Source: Monodelphis domestica
Lineage: Eukaryota > Chordata > Mammalia > Didelphimorphia > Didelphidae
Assembly (NCBI RefSeq): GCF_027887165.1
Contig: NC_077228.1
Span: forward strand, 429,279,957 to 429,343,956
Length of the DNA stretch: 64,000 nt
Reading direction: 5' to 3'
Made by a program: the position numbers and the translations under genes. The stretch's first letter is position 1. Every line of letters begins with the position of its first letter. Of this stretch, positions 1 to 11,600 are shown piece by piece. The notes under the pieces were generated by a model. The model was not told the DNA's origin. It was given only the letters and a program-made list of their open reading frames with translations, and ran no database searches.

Positions 1-290
1 TAAATCCTCAATCACTGTAATATCTCAGTATCAATATTCCCAAAACATAACTTGTCTTCCATCACCAAATCCACCCTTCCTCCATATTTCCATATTTGAA
101 GATACCACTGTCCTTCCAGAAACTAGGTGCATAATCTATCACTCTTGACTATTCCCTCTCCTTTGCCCTCTTCTCCAAAACTACTCAGTTGTCAAGCCTT
201 ATGAGTTATTCCTCCTGTAACAACTCATGTATCTGACAATTATCTCTACACACATGGCCAATTCTAGAAAAGCAAATGCATTGATGGTTA
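1..290 (+). mobile_element. Old L2/CR1-type LINE 3' remnant
   Basis: The text is pyrimidine-rich and resembles the 3' part of L2-type LINEs found elsewhere in the window (18170-19030, 43380-44890). It is highly diverged and has no open frame. The family call is by resemblance only. Confidence 0.3.
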
Positions 291-299
291 GGATATTAG

Positions 300-955
300 A
301 AAATAAGTAGTTTTATTAGTTTAGGGATAAAAAGTAGAGTGCTGGCTTGAGAAAGAACTGGAGTTTGAAGCAGAGCCAGAGAGAGCATGTTGATTTCAGA
401 TGTTGATAGTTATAACCATTCTTCTGTGTCAGTTACTCTCTCTGGCAGTAGGGAGTTGGTCTCTGGCAGCTTTCAGAAACACACCCTTAGAGACTCTCAG
501 GGCTGGAGGAGGTAACATCTTTGCCTCTCTCTGTCTGAGGCAAAGAACTGAAGGAGCTTTGTGTTTTCCTTTCCCAACTTGGGAAACACTGTTGATTATC
601 TACTGCAGTTTTAATAGATTGATTTAACTCTGAGAAGACCAAAGAAAGACCTGGTCTTTGCTTTGGACTCTGAGTCTGTTAAGGCTCAGAGTCCTAACTT
701 GATTCTTGTTGAGACCCAACCAAATAGCCTTTGTTATTTTATAATTTGAAGTCGAGGTTAAGAATTAGGATAATAGTGGTAATTTTTATTTAGGTAGTAT
801 AAATTTGGGTTAGTCAGATCAAAGAGTAGTGTAGCCTGTGAAACACAGAAGTGGTTCCTTGCAGAACCAGGGAGTTTATTTGGGTGGATTTAGAATCCCT
901 TAGAATTAAAAATCCTTATCTTATATATTACAATATTTTATTTTTATAAGTCTCT
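300..955 (+). other. Intergenic, LTR-like AT-rich stretch
   Basis: This stretch has no gene. A short inverted repeat of 'gactctgagtc' type occurs around 667-690. The composition and a T/A-rich end just before 955 resemble a decayed LTR, but no terminal TG/CA pair or target-site duplication could be fixed, so the call is weak. Confidence 0.2.
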
Positions 956-959
956 TTAG

Positions 960-1176
960 CGTCCTTGTGCCTGGCCCTGAAGGGAAGTTCACATTTGAGC
1001 TTCACTTCACCAATGAAGATACTTTTGATTACATCTATTTTTTTTTAACTTGCCATATTATTATTTTTACGATGGAGGAGCTTGAGTTTGAGCGGAATAT
1101 GAACCTCGATCCTGGCTTACCCTTCTTTTGAGGGAACTTGTGTCCAAGAAAAGATGGTGGCACAAGTGCTACACTT
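960..1176 (+). pseudogene. Unidentified exon-like or pseudogene fragment
   Basis: A pyrimidine-rich stretch ending in TAG at 959 is followed by a plus-strand frame open from 961 to a TGA at 1129. It encodes a protein-like stretch beginning VLVPGPEGKFTFELHFTNED, with an acidic MEELEFER segment further on. If one base is skipped near 1128, the frame continues as EGTCVQEKMVAQVLHFE up to a consensus splice donor (GTAAGT) at 1177. A T-rich insert at about 1038-1070 looks intrusive. I do not recognise the protein, and it does not resemble NUP43, PCMT1 or LATS1. It may be a decayed exon, a processed pseudogene, or chance. Confidence 0.3.
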
Positions 1177-1716
1177 TGAAGTAAGTTTGTACTCTAACTG
1201 CTATTATCCTCAACTATCACATCTATTCAGTAGGCAAGGAAATTGTTCATTGGCTTAAGTTTCTTGCCTTTTTTGTTCTTCTTGTAACAACTGAATTGCA
1301 TAGTTTAAATTTCTTAGCAAGTGGTCATAAATCAGTATTAATGTCCTTTCTTTTATCCATTTTTCATTTTGAGGCATGTATATCTCTTAATGTTTATTAA
1401 AGTCTGGTTAGGTTGGAGTTGTTTTAGTTCTTTTATTTTTTGTATGCTAGAGATTCTGAATCTTTTCTTGAAGACAGTAGTCTACAGTAATAAAAAAAAA
1501 CCCAAAACCTTGAACCTTATTTTTTATTATATTCCCTTTTGCTTAAGTCTATATCAAAGCATACATAAAAATTAATCTGGACAATTTTATCAAGTTCTTT
1601 AAAGGATTTTTCCTACTTCCTGTACTAGTGGGGAATCAAAAGGAGCCAAAGTTTTGATATGTACTTAAGAGAGGGAACAGATAAAAAGAGTAATACCAAT
1701 TCTCCCTCCCCCCTAG

Positions 1717-1762
1717 GCAGAGCTGTTTGAACAATGGAATCAGATAAGACTAGAGCTGAACG
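1717..1762 (+). other. 46-nt exon-like segment, unidentified
   Basis: A strong polypyrimidine tract and CCCCTAG acceptor end at 1716 and a GTAAGA donor starts at 1763. Between them only one frame is open, reading AELFEQWNQIRLELN. It could be a microexon of the same unknown transcript as 960-1176, or a chance arrangement. No homologue is recognised. Confidence 0.22.
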
Positions 1763-2420
1763 GTAAGAGAAAATCCCCTTTAGTCTCTTTCTTCTTTAGT
1801 TGATGTATTTGTAACCCTCCTTCTAGTACATTTAAGATGTCTGAGTCTTCAGTAAAGTAAAAATAGCTATTTATTGGAGAAGGGGTTAGGGTATAAATGA
1901 GGAGAGAGGAAACAGGAAGTCCCTGACTTATCCCCCTCCTAGAGATGTCTTCAGGAGTTTGAGGCACAAGGCCAGGGACTAAGTCCCAGACTATCATAAT
2001 GTCTTTGTAGATTCAAGATGATGGTATATCTTGTCTCAGAGATACAGTTTTGAATGAGTCTTCTGAAGGATAGGCTATTGCCTTCCCCAAAGGGAAAAAG
2101 TCTGAGTCCCACCAATGTAACACAGATGAATGGTCTGGATCTTTTCCTGCTGAACAAGGGATTTAGTAGATTGTAGCTAAGTAGGCTTAATGAGGATTTT
2201 GCTCCTTCCCTCTTCAAGCCAAAGAGAGAAAAGAAGCAGCAGTCTCTAACTGCTCTTCCTTTTCTTAGCTGGAATGTTCCATTCCCATGCCCCAATGGCA
2301 GCAGAGTTCTATCTCATTTTTTCATGAGATAGCTTTGCAAAATCCAGTCTTTTCTTTCATTTTAGCATCTCTCTTCCACACTCTTCATCTTCAGCAATGA
2401 GTTATGTAAGATGCAATTAC
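1763..2420 (-). other. Possible decayed LTR, minus orientation
   Basis: No gene is visible. A minus-strand AATAAA (plus TTTATT near 1870) lies in a moderately GC-rich, promoter-like stretch, as in an LTR read on the minus strand. Ends and target duplication were not found. A small 9-bp stem (2309-2317 with 2324-2332) is also present. Confidence 0.22.
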
Positions 2421-3492
2421 TTTTGTGATGATAATTTTGCAAACACTCATCATGGGCTACAATGAAAGATGACCACACCCATATGGCCTATGAAATGTTT
2501 CTTGTTGCCAAATCAGTTTATATAATGATCTTATGATACATAATTTTCCCTAAGTTTATTTTTGCTTCCTAAAACAGTGCTATTCTAATAGATTGTTATG
2601 TAATAGCGACCAACTTTTCCCTTTCAGATAAGAAATAAAATATAAAATTTATTATTAAAACTACACATAGTTTTGGTACTTTGCATGGTTTAATTTTATA
2701 ACTGACAATCACTTTTTCATCTCATTCATTACTTATGTGATCTGGTTACTTCATCTCTATGTGCCTTAGCTTTCTTATTTTTGAAATGTTAATAATGATG
2801 ATAGCCAACATAAATATTTAACACTTTATGGTTTACAAAGTATGTTACATTATCTCATTTGATCTTCCAACTCTATGAATTAGATTTTAATATAGGGATA
2901 ATGCCTGCTCCATTTATCTATGAGAAGGACAGATGATCAACTACATGAGAACATTTTTAAAAAGTATAAAACTCAATACAAACACAAAGTTTATTAATAA
3001 AGTTTCTAATAACACAGACCCAAACACTTCACTAACATAGTACTAAAAGAAGCAGTCATGAAAAAGATTGAGTCTTAAAAGATACTTGAAGGACCCTCTA
3101 AGGCAAGTTTTTTTTCCCTCAAGACTGCTAAATTAATTATAATAGTAATCACACAAATCTTTCATTTATGAGCAAGTGATAATCATAAGGTATTAACATT
3201 TTCATAGATAATACATTTTTGTACAAATACTGGCCGGTTTCATGCAAATGTGATGTTGGGGGGGAACAAGATTACAGACAGTGATCAGTTAAATAGAAAT
3301 ACTGAGGAGGTAGTATAAATTGTAATGCCTTTTTCTGCACACAAAATCTGTTGTCTGGACATTCGAGAAGTTTCACATAGCAAAAGAGAAAATATTGCTA
3401 GGGATTTAATGAATACTAAATTCATAAACTATGATTAAGAACATACCTTTATGATTTTATTTTATAAATACTTATTTCTGTCCTAGTAACAA
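2421..3492. other. Intergenic, MIR debris only
   Basis: AT-rich with no gene. About 2700-2910 carries the MIR-type pattern of a 'cttcatctctatgtgcc' segment followed by 'ttatctcatttgatcttcc'. Nothing else was supported. Confidence 0.35.
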
Positions 3493-3619
3493 GGTTAGGC
3501 AATCAGTCTTAAGCAACTTTCCCAGGGTCATACAGCTAGGAAATGTCTGAGGCCAAATTTTAACTCAGGTCCCTCCTGACTTCAGGCCTGGCATTCTATC
3601 CATTGTGCCACCCTACACC
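3493..3619 (-). mobile_element. CORE-SINE remnant, minus
   Basis: The central CORE motif 'cccagggtcatacagctagg' is followed by the diverged B-box side and a final 'ccattgtgccacc' end, reading as a minus-strand tRNA-derived marsupial SINE. Confidence 0.6.
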
Positions 3620-3683
3620 TCTGTTATTTTAAATACTTTCAGAAGAGTTATCAGGGCTGGATACCCGATACAAAATAGAAGAC

Positions 3684-3880
3684 TTGGGGCAGCAAGGTAG
3701 CACAGTGGTTGGTGCCAGGCCAGGATTTGGAAGGACTTGAGTTCAAATCTGCTCTTAGACATTTCCTAATTAGCTGTGGGACCCTAGGCAAGTTACTTAA
3801 CATTGCTTAGCCCTTGCTACTCTTCTGCTTGTGAATCCTCAATACTTAGTTTCAGAAGATGAGTTTAAAAAAATAATAAT
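3684..3880 (+). mobile_element. CORE-SINE, plus
   Basis: Starts at 'ggggcagcaaggtagcacag' (A-box region). It continues through 'gagttcaaatctg' (B box) and 'ccctaggcaagttacttaac' (CORE), and ends in an A-rich tail. About 20% diverged from better copies in the window. Confidence 0.7.
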
Positions 3881-5466
3881 AAAATAAAATACACGATTTC
3901 AGGCTTTCAAATATATTTATTACTGAGAGCCACTAATGTTTCATAATGAAGACTGTCTTAGGTCAAATAATTAGCTTCAATAATTGAAAAGAGAACAACA
4001 ATTAATACACTGAATTCTTCTTCTCTTGTTCAGTTAAGTATTAGCTAATATTCTGATCTGATTTCTCTCCTTAACTGGAATTACTGGGCATATGTCTTTA
4101 ATTAAATGTGATTATGTTTCACAGAAAAAAGTTGATATATATTCAACTTTAAAGTTTTATTACAAAAATAAATTAGAAACAAAGCAATACTGGAGCAACA
4201 ATAAAACTGGTGAAAATATTTATTTGAATAGAAAAGCTAAATAAAAACATTACTTTTCATGAAACCCCAAGGCAAATATATAGTTCTGTCAACATTGCTG
4301 TGACTTAAAATTTCAATAGTTTAATGAAAACTGTTTTGAATTAATAAAATTTGACATAAATTTTCATTAGTGCCCTATGATGCTTCATATTAAGTCACCA
4401 CTTCAAAATTAATATCCTAATTAGACAACCTACCATGTGACCAAATTAACTGCTTTTATATATGTGTGTGACACTGACAATGACAGAAAGTCATTTAGCT
4501 TACCTCCTAAATGCATTAAATGCATTTGCACAAAATCAAGTCAGGATTTTAAAAAACCAAATCTTATAAGTTTAAATTAAATTTCTTGGTAACAAAAAAT
4601 TATAAATTTTGGCTTAAATTCATGATGTTTAGTTCAAAAACATTAAGAACTAGATTGTTTTCCTCACCTTTTAAAAATAATATTGTCATTCCAGATTCTT
4701 AAGACTTTGAAGGTAATACTTTTTTCATTAGTCCCAACTAACATTCTTTTCTACTCAGAAAGCAGACACATTTTAATATAGGGGAACCAATGCTGAATAG
4801 ATGGAAATAAATGGTCATGGATGAATAAGAGAAAAAAAGAAGAGGCCATATTTTTTAGGAGCAGCGTCTCCTAAAGAAATATGAAACTGACAAGACTGCT
4901 CACCAATGCTGTAAAGAAGAATTCCTATATTACCGGAATTATATGTTTGCTTCAGGGCCTAGAATACTGCCCTTCCATATATTTGTTCTATACACATGAA
5001 CAATAAAGGAGATGAAGTCCTTTTGGTTGATAAGGGAAAAGACAACACATCTAGGGATAACTTTTGCCCTATCTCATAACTACCACTATTCTTAAATAGA
5101 AAAATCTTAACATACTAAATCCTAGAAAATCAGCTTATCTTTGCTCATAATTGCTTCTTAAACATTACCATAATGTAATGAGAAGATTATTGGAACTAAA
5201 TTTTAGAAGTTAAAAAACATTTTTAAAGTATGTAACAGCAGCCAAAAGATGTCTTTGAAACTCTTGAATGTTTGTGTTTTTCTATCATCAGACATCAAGT
5301 CTGATAACAGATATACCCAACTGTCAAAACTAAAAACGGTTCATTTACTAATGGTTCCACATGAAAAATGATGGTTCCCATTGAAAACTTTACTTAAAAA
5401 TTGGGATTCAAAAGGTCAATACTATTAAAATAGAGACAAATCAAACTCTGAACTGAGACTTAATAT
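3881..5466 (-). other. NUP43 3'UTR and downstream flank
   Basis: No coding signal. The sequence is AT-rich and directly follows the NUP43 stop codon on the minus strand, so its proximal part should be 3'UTR. Minus-strand AATAAA hexamers (plus TTTATT) occur at 4156-4161 and 4219-4224. If either is used the 3'UTR would be about 1.25-1.3 kb. The actual cleavage site cannot be fixed from sequence. Confidence 0.4.
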
Positions 5467-5696
5467 TCATGAGAAAAGTTGTCTAGTAACATAAATAGCT
5501 TCTGCATCAGTTCCACAAAGAAGACAAGATCCTAAAACATCCAAACTGTTGACAGATAGTGTCCTATTTGGCAATAAGCTAGTGATCTCAATACGATCTT
5601 TTGCAGGATCAGTGCTGAGCCAGGAACTTATAAGGGAATGGTTAACATTAAGCTGGTTACTTGAAGGATGAGCTAATAATGTGCTATTTCTTCCAC
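5467..5696 (-). CDS. NUP43: NUP43 exon 8 (terminal coding exon)
   Basis: 230 nt including the TGA stop at 5467-5469. Contains SSWLSTDPAKDRIEITSLLP and GTDAEAIYVTRQLFS, the strongly conserved family C-terminus. Acceptor TTTTTCACAG. Confidence 0.97.
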
Positions 5697-8600
5697 CTGT
5701 GAAAAAGATAGTTAACACTTTATAAACAAATATTATGTTTGTGACTTTTTCAAATAATACATTTCTATATTTTAAAGGTATTTGACATTTGTATTTCCTT
5801 AATGCTCAAATAAATTAGATTAATTCTATTATCCCAAAACATGAACAAATAATTTATGGAAATGCATCAATTGCCTGACAGCTTATTTATCAGTATGAAT
5901 TAATCTCATGTATCTATGAATCAGATATTAACCTTAAAATCTTGATCAGAACAGACATTTTAAACTTTTAATCCTACCAGTCTTTTTTTTAAACCATCCA
6001 CTAAAATGCCACCCCCCCCAAAGTGAAACACGAAACACAATGAATCAAATACATAGGGGTTTTCTTAAAAGGTAGTTTGAAATTATCTACTATAGTCTTC
6101 TCATTTTCATTTTTTAAAAAACAGATTTAGGATAGAATGGTCCTAGGAAAAGTTGTTATCCCTAATACTATTTCTTTATATTCAGTGTTCTAGAAACTGT
6201 AACTTAACTTGTAATTTAATAAAAGTATCGGGATATGAGCCTATCCTATTCACGCCCTCTGAAAGCATCCTCAGCACAAAAGGGACATTTTATATATATA
6301 TATATACTTCATCTTGTTCCAACATGATTTTGCTAGGTCCTTTGTATTTTGAAATCATTTAATTTTACATAGTTTGGTGATTATAAATATTTAGCATAGT
6401 GACATCTGTTGAAAATCTTGCATAATATACATAATCCAGTTACTTAAAAGATTATTGTTTTGTAATTTCTGGTGGTAGTGGCCTAATCCTAAGTAACATT
6501 CATAAACTCCTTTATTTCCTAAACAAATCTTAATAACTCAGCCATCTGTTCTGTGTTTATCTGTTGACATATTTATTATTGGCAGAGTTCATGCAGATAA
6601 TATCAATGATTTGATTTTTTTTTTATTCCACTCTTGAATTTTAATTATTTAATAATGTCCATCTATAGGCAAACTCACTTTGAAGATAACTTTACAAGTC
6701 CAGTGGTATATACTTGTTTTCAGTCTTTACTATTGCTTGGTAAAGTGATGATGCTTACTCCAAAAGTCTTTTTGTAGAATTTTGACCTTCTCATCTTGTT
6801 CATCTATACAATCTTCTCCCCATTTCTTACCCTGGAAATGCCAAATTTTCTATAGCTGCCTTAGGATAATGGACTGTATATTTTGTTAATATTATAATTT
6901 ATAATTATGGTAATTTGTTAATATTCATCAAGATCCTTTCCAGATCCATTGTGGTATATTTTACAATCCTAAAGATGTATATTAACACATATTACATTGG
7001 TGTTAATTGGTTCCCATTCATAACTTTGACTTCAGGATGCCAGTAAGCCTCTTAACATATTCAGCCACAGCCTTATAGAGATCTTTATTCTCATTATGTC
7101 TTCCCTAGAGATTAAGATAATTATAAAAATCACTTTTACCTACTGGTTCAGTGTGATCTCCAGAATCAAGCTTTAACCTGTTAGGTTGGTATATTTTCAG
7201 AATTTTACATTTATTACCATTAGTTTCATTGTTGTCTTTATATCACATTGTCTGTCTTTATATCACATTCACTTCAAATATATCCTTGACCTACCCAATA
7301 AGCCTTCCCTCAAAACCAAAATTTAAAATGAAAAAGTAGATCATAAAAACCAACATATCAACTGTATGACAGCGTAGGCACTATTCTGTATCTGTAGCCC
7401 TCAACTCCTACAGGGAAAGAAAAGGGACATTAAAAATTTTTTTTCTTACCTCTTGATCATTATAATTATATATAGTGCTAAGTTTCATTAACAAATTGTT
7501 TTCTATTTTTAGTATTGTGGTTATTGTGTGTAGTATTTAGTTATTTTTAATCTATATTACTTTATAAAAGGCTTCTCATGTTTTTTGGAATTCTTCATAT
7601 TTGTTATTTCTTTATGGCACAGTAATTATCTTTTATGTTCACATACCACAGCATAATGGGTTTAGTCATTCCCCAATCAATGAGCATCTAATCAATTAAC
7701 AGTTTTTTGCTAACATGAAAGGTATTACTATATGATGAGGTCTATGATCCTCCTATGTTTCTTTTTTACTTTTTAAAAGCAAAAATATAGGAACTTTCCC
7801 CCAAAAGCACCTACCATTCACGCATATGCTAAAATTAAATATAACTTTGTTACTATGCCATAAGAAATAATATGAAGAATTTAAAAAAAAAACCCACTGA
7901 GAAGCCTTTAATAAAGTTATGTAAACACAACTAAATAACCACATACAATAATTACAACAGTAAAAATAGAAAACAATTTTTTTAGGGAAACAGCATTGTA
8001 TAATTATCATCATCAAGATTAAGAAAAAAAACTGTTTTAAAGTATTTGAAGAATTGTTCCCTAGAAAGATTAGATTTGTTCTGCTTGGACAAAGACTAAA
8101 ACTAGAAGCAAGGGGAAGAAAATAATAAGATTTTAGTGTGATGGAAGGAAACAAATACTTCCTAACACTTAGTCCTATCAAAGTAAGATAAAGAGCTAGC
8201 TATCTCAGGAACTAGTGTTTTTTCCCTCCTCACTAGAGGTTTATAAGGGAAAGCTGAATAATTACTTGTTGAAAATGAAGATACCACAGCCTCCCAACTT
8301 TCTTACAATTTTAAGATTTTAAAATTAATTCCTCCACAACTACCTTTCCAAATCTATACCTTTCTTTTTTCCTCTCATCTCAAGCACCCAACCCCAACTT
8401 TTTATTTATAAAATGACTTCCTATTACAAGAGAGAAATTAGATGATCTGATAGGTGTTCCCTTAATTCTCCTCAAAACTTTTCATCATTACCTACTCATT
8501 TCTTTTCTCCTGACTCAAAGAAAAAAATATTCTTTCCCAGAATCTTATTATTTTCTATTGTTTACAAAACATATCTTAATAGTATTTAAAAACCAGCCTG

Positions 8601-11600
8601 CCCAAAATCTGCTTTTCCTTCTGTATTCACTACTCTGTCAGCAATACCACCATTTATCCACTTTCCCATATTTGATGATTTGTGGTTATCTTTGATATTT
8701 CCTTTCTACTCCTATCCCCACTTCTAATAGCCAATTACTAATTTGTTGATTCCATTTGTAAAAATCCTTCCCCTCTTTTCTTCCTACCATTCCATTTAAG
8801 GTACTCAATACCACCCTGCTAGCTGTAATAGGCTCCCTCACCCTATTGCCAAATTTGTATTCCCTATACTGAAAACTAGTTCTGCCATTCTATAGCTAAA
8901 AACCCTAAAATATCTCTTTACTGACTAATGATTAAACTTCATACTAGATAGTTTAATATTCAAGGCTCCATGTAACCTGATACACACTATCCTTTCTACT
9001 TTATCACGTACTACTCTATTCTATGTACATTTATGTTACCACTAAACTAGATTATTTGTGGTACCCCACACATACCACACACTTCCCACTCCTGAGTCTA
9101 TGTTTGTACTGTCTGCCATGGCTAGAATGTCCTCTCTATTCATCCTTTAAAGTCCAGAACAAATATCTCCTTTTCGATAAAGCTATTTTTGATTCCCCAT
9201 TGGAAATGGCCTCCTTCATCCCTCTTGAACTGAACTCAACATTTTGCTTAAATCTTTCTTATGCATTTATCACATTTATTTTTCTTAAAGTTGTTGAGAA
9301 CTGATCTGCACATAGTTGTAACAAATAAATGTTTAATTGAACTAAAGATATGCTCCTTTTCACATAATCCCTAAGTTTCTTCTGCCCACTTATGACTCTG
9401 ATTGGGACTAAGATCAATATAAACTGAGAAGATCTGGCCAACAAAATCAGAATCTTAACCTATATTGTACCTCTTTCCCCCTTTCCTTTAGTCCATCCTT
9501 GGCAAGGTTATCAATGCCTATTAAACAATGCAGTGGCAAGAAAACAGAGACACACAAAAAAGAGCCTGAAGTATCTATATCTAGTACTAGTATTATAGAA
9601 TTTTGTAAGTATCATCAGTGAAATGGCAATCAGAAATTTTAGGTTTGCTCCAAGGCTGATATATATTTAATCTTTATGTGACAGAAGAATGAGACTGACT
9701 TCCCTTATGATGAAGATTTGTATTTTCTCATTTGGTATGGCAATGAAGCAGTTTCCTGAGAGAAAAATAAATTTCCCAACAATCCTATTTTCTAATAGGA
9801 TAATGAAATATTTGTGCACAAGTCTTTTCCTTTTTTTTTAAACCCTTACCTTCCGTCTTAGAATCAATACTGTGTATTGGTTTCAAGGCAGAAGAGTGGT
9901 AAGGTCTAGGCAATGTGGGTCAAGTGACTTGCCCAGGGTCACACAGCTGGGAAGTGTCTGAGGCCAAATTTGAACCTAGAACCTTCCATCTCTAGGCCTG
10001 GCTCTTAATCCACTGAGCCACCCAGCTGCCCCCCACAAGTCTTTTCCAAGACTTCTTACCTTGGTGAAAAAGTGATGATTTTTCAGGAACATCTGTGGAG
10101 GCATCCCAATGCCAAAGGGATCCATCTTCAGAGCAAGTAAACAGGTGATCTGGGTTGGATGGATGGAAGTGAACTTCCCACACTACAGAACAAGAGCAAA
10201 TAAAGGTTTATTTTTTAATAGGCTAGTTCAACAAAGATCCTATGGCTCTTAATTGGAATATACTTAATTATATATGTATGTGTGTGTATAAGAGCATAGG
10301 CAAAAAATTCTTTGCCTTGAGCCTAAACAGTATGGCAAATAAGTTTTTAGGTTAGTGAAGTGAGAACCCAGTTGGGGAGGATTTAACAATGAAAGTTATA
10401 TTATTGAAATTTTCTAAAATTTAATATAAGTTGGTCCACTAGGCATATATACTGCCTGTGACCCTGATTCCATGAAAACATGCTTCCTGAGAACAGTTCT
10501 GTTGGGGCAGCTAGTGGCTCAGTGGATAGGAAGCCAGGCCTGGAGACAGGAGGTCCTAGATTCAAATCAGACACTTCCTAGCTGTGTGGTCCTAGGCAAG
10601 TCACTTAACCCCAGCTGCATAGCCTTGTGTAGTTGGAATTTTGTACCCCAGGACTATGTTCCCCATGTATCCCTGGGTGATCCCTGTGTTTTTCATCATC
10701 CTCATGGGGGAATAAGGGGGATAAGTATTATTATCCTATAATGCAAAGTTTAAATTCTTTTGAGAGTAATTTTAGGATAAGAAACTTGCTACCTCCCAGA
10801 ATCCATAAAGTGAACTATTTGGAGAAAGCAGCCATGAAGATGCCTTCAGGAATCACATGCTACATCAAAAGATCCAGAGTGAACTTTGGGATGTCCTAAA
10901 TTGAACCATAGGGAGTTGAATATGCATTTATTTTGAATGTACACTCTTATGCCAAAGGGAACTGCCCTCAATTAGCTTTCTGTCAATGCACCTAACATTA
11001 GTTTTGTTCTTTTTCTCTTTTATTTCCCTTTTATCTCTGAATTATTGTATATACCTTTAGTTAAAGTTACAAGTTTGGGTAACTAGTCTCCCAAAGGATT
11101 CCAGGGGGAATATGTGTAGTTGGAATTTTGTACCCCAGGACGTTCTTCAGAATTCCTTTCCTCTGTGTCCTCATGTAAGTTCTTACATTGGATTATTAAA
11201 AGTTTCTGTAATCATGCCCTCGGGTTTGTTTTTTACCCCCTGCTAATGGGGCTGAAAAATACTCTTTTCTCTCTCTCTCTCTTTACTTCCCTTTACTTTG
11301 AGTTATTATTATTAATAAATCTTATAAAAATAATACTTGGAGTATCTGAATATATTTTTTTTAACTCTTACCTTCCGTCTTGGAATCAACACTGTATATT
11401 AGTTCTAAGGCAGAAGAGTAGTAAGGGCTAGGCAATTGGGGGGTAGGAGGAGGAGTCAAGTAACTTGTCCAGGGTCACACAGCTAAGGCCAGATTTGAAC
11501 CCAGGACCTCCCATCTGTAGCAATGGGAAATAAAGGTTGCCAGGGGCTTGAGACCAGAATTTTCTTGAGCTTAAGAGTCAGAACTCCTAGGAACAGTTCC

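Noticed and set aside
1-5000. LATS1 5' exon or promoter
   Set aside because: LATS1 is the expected next gene on this side, but there is no CpG island and no matching peptide in the window.
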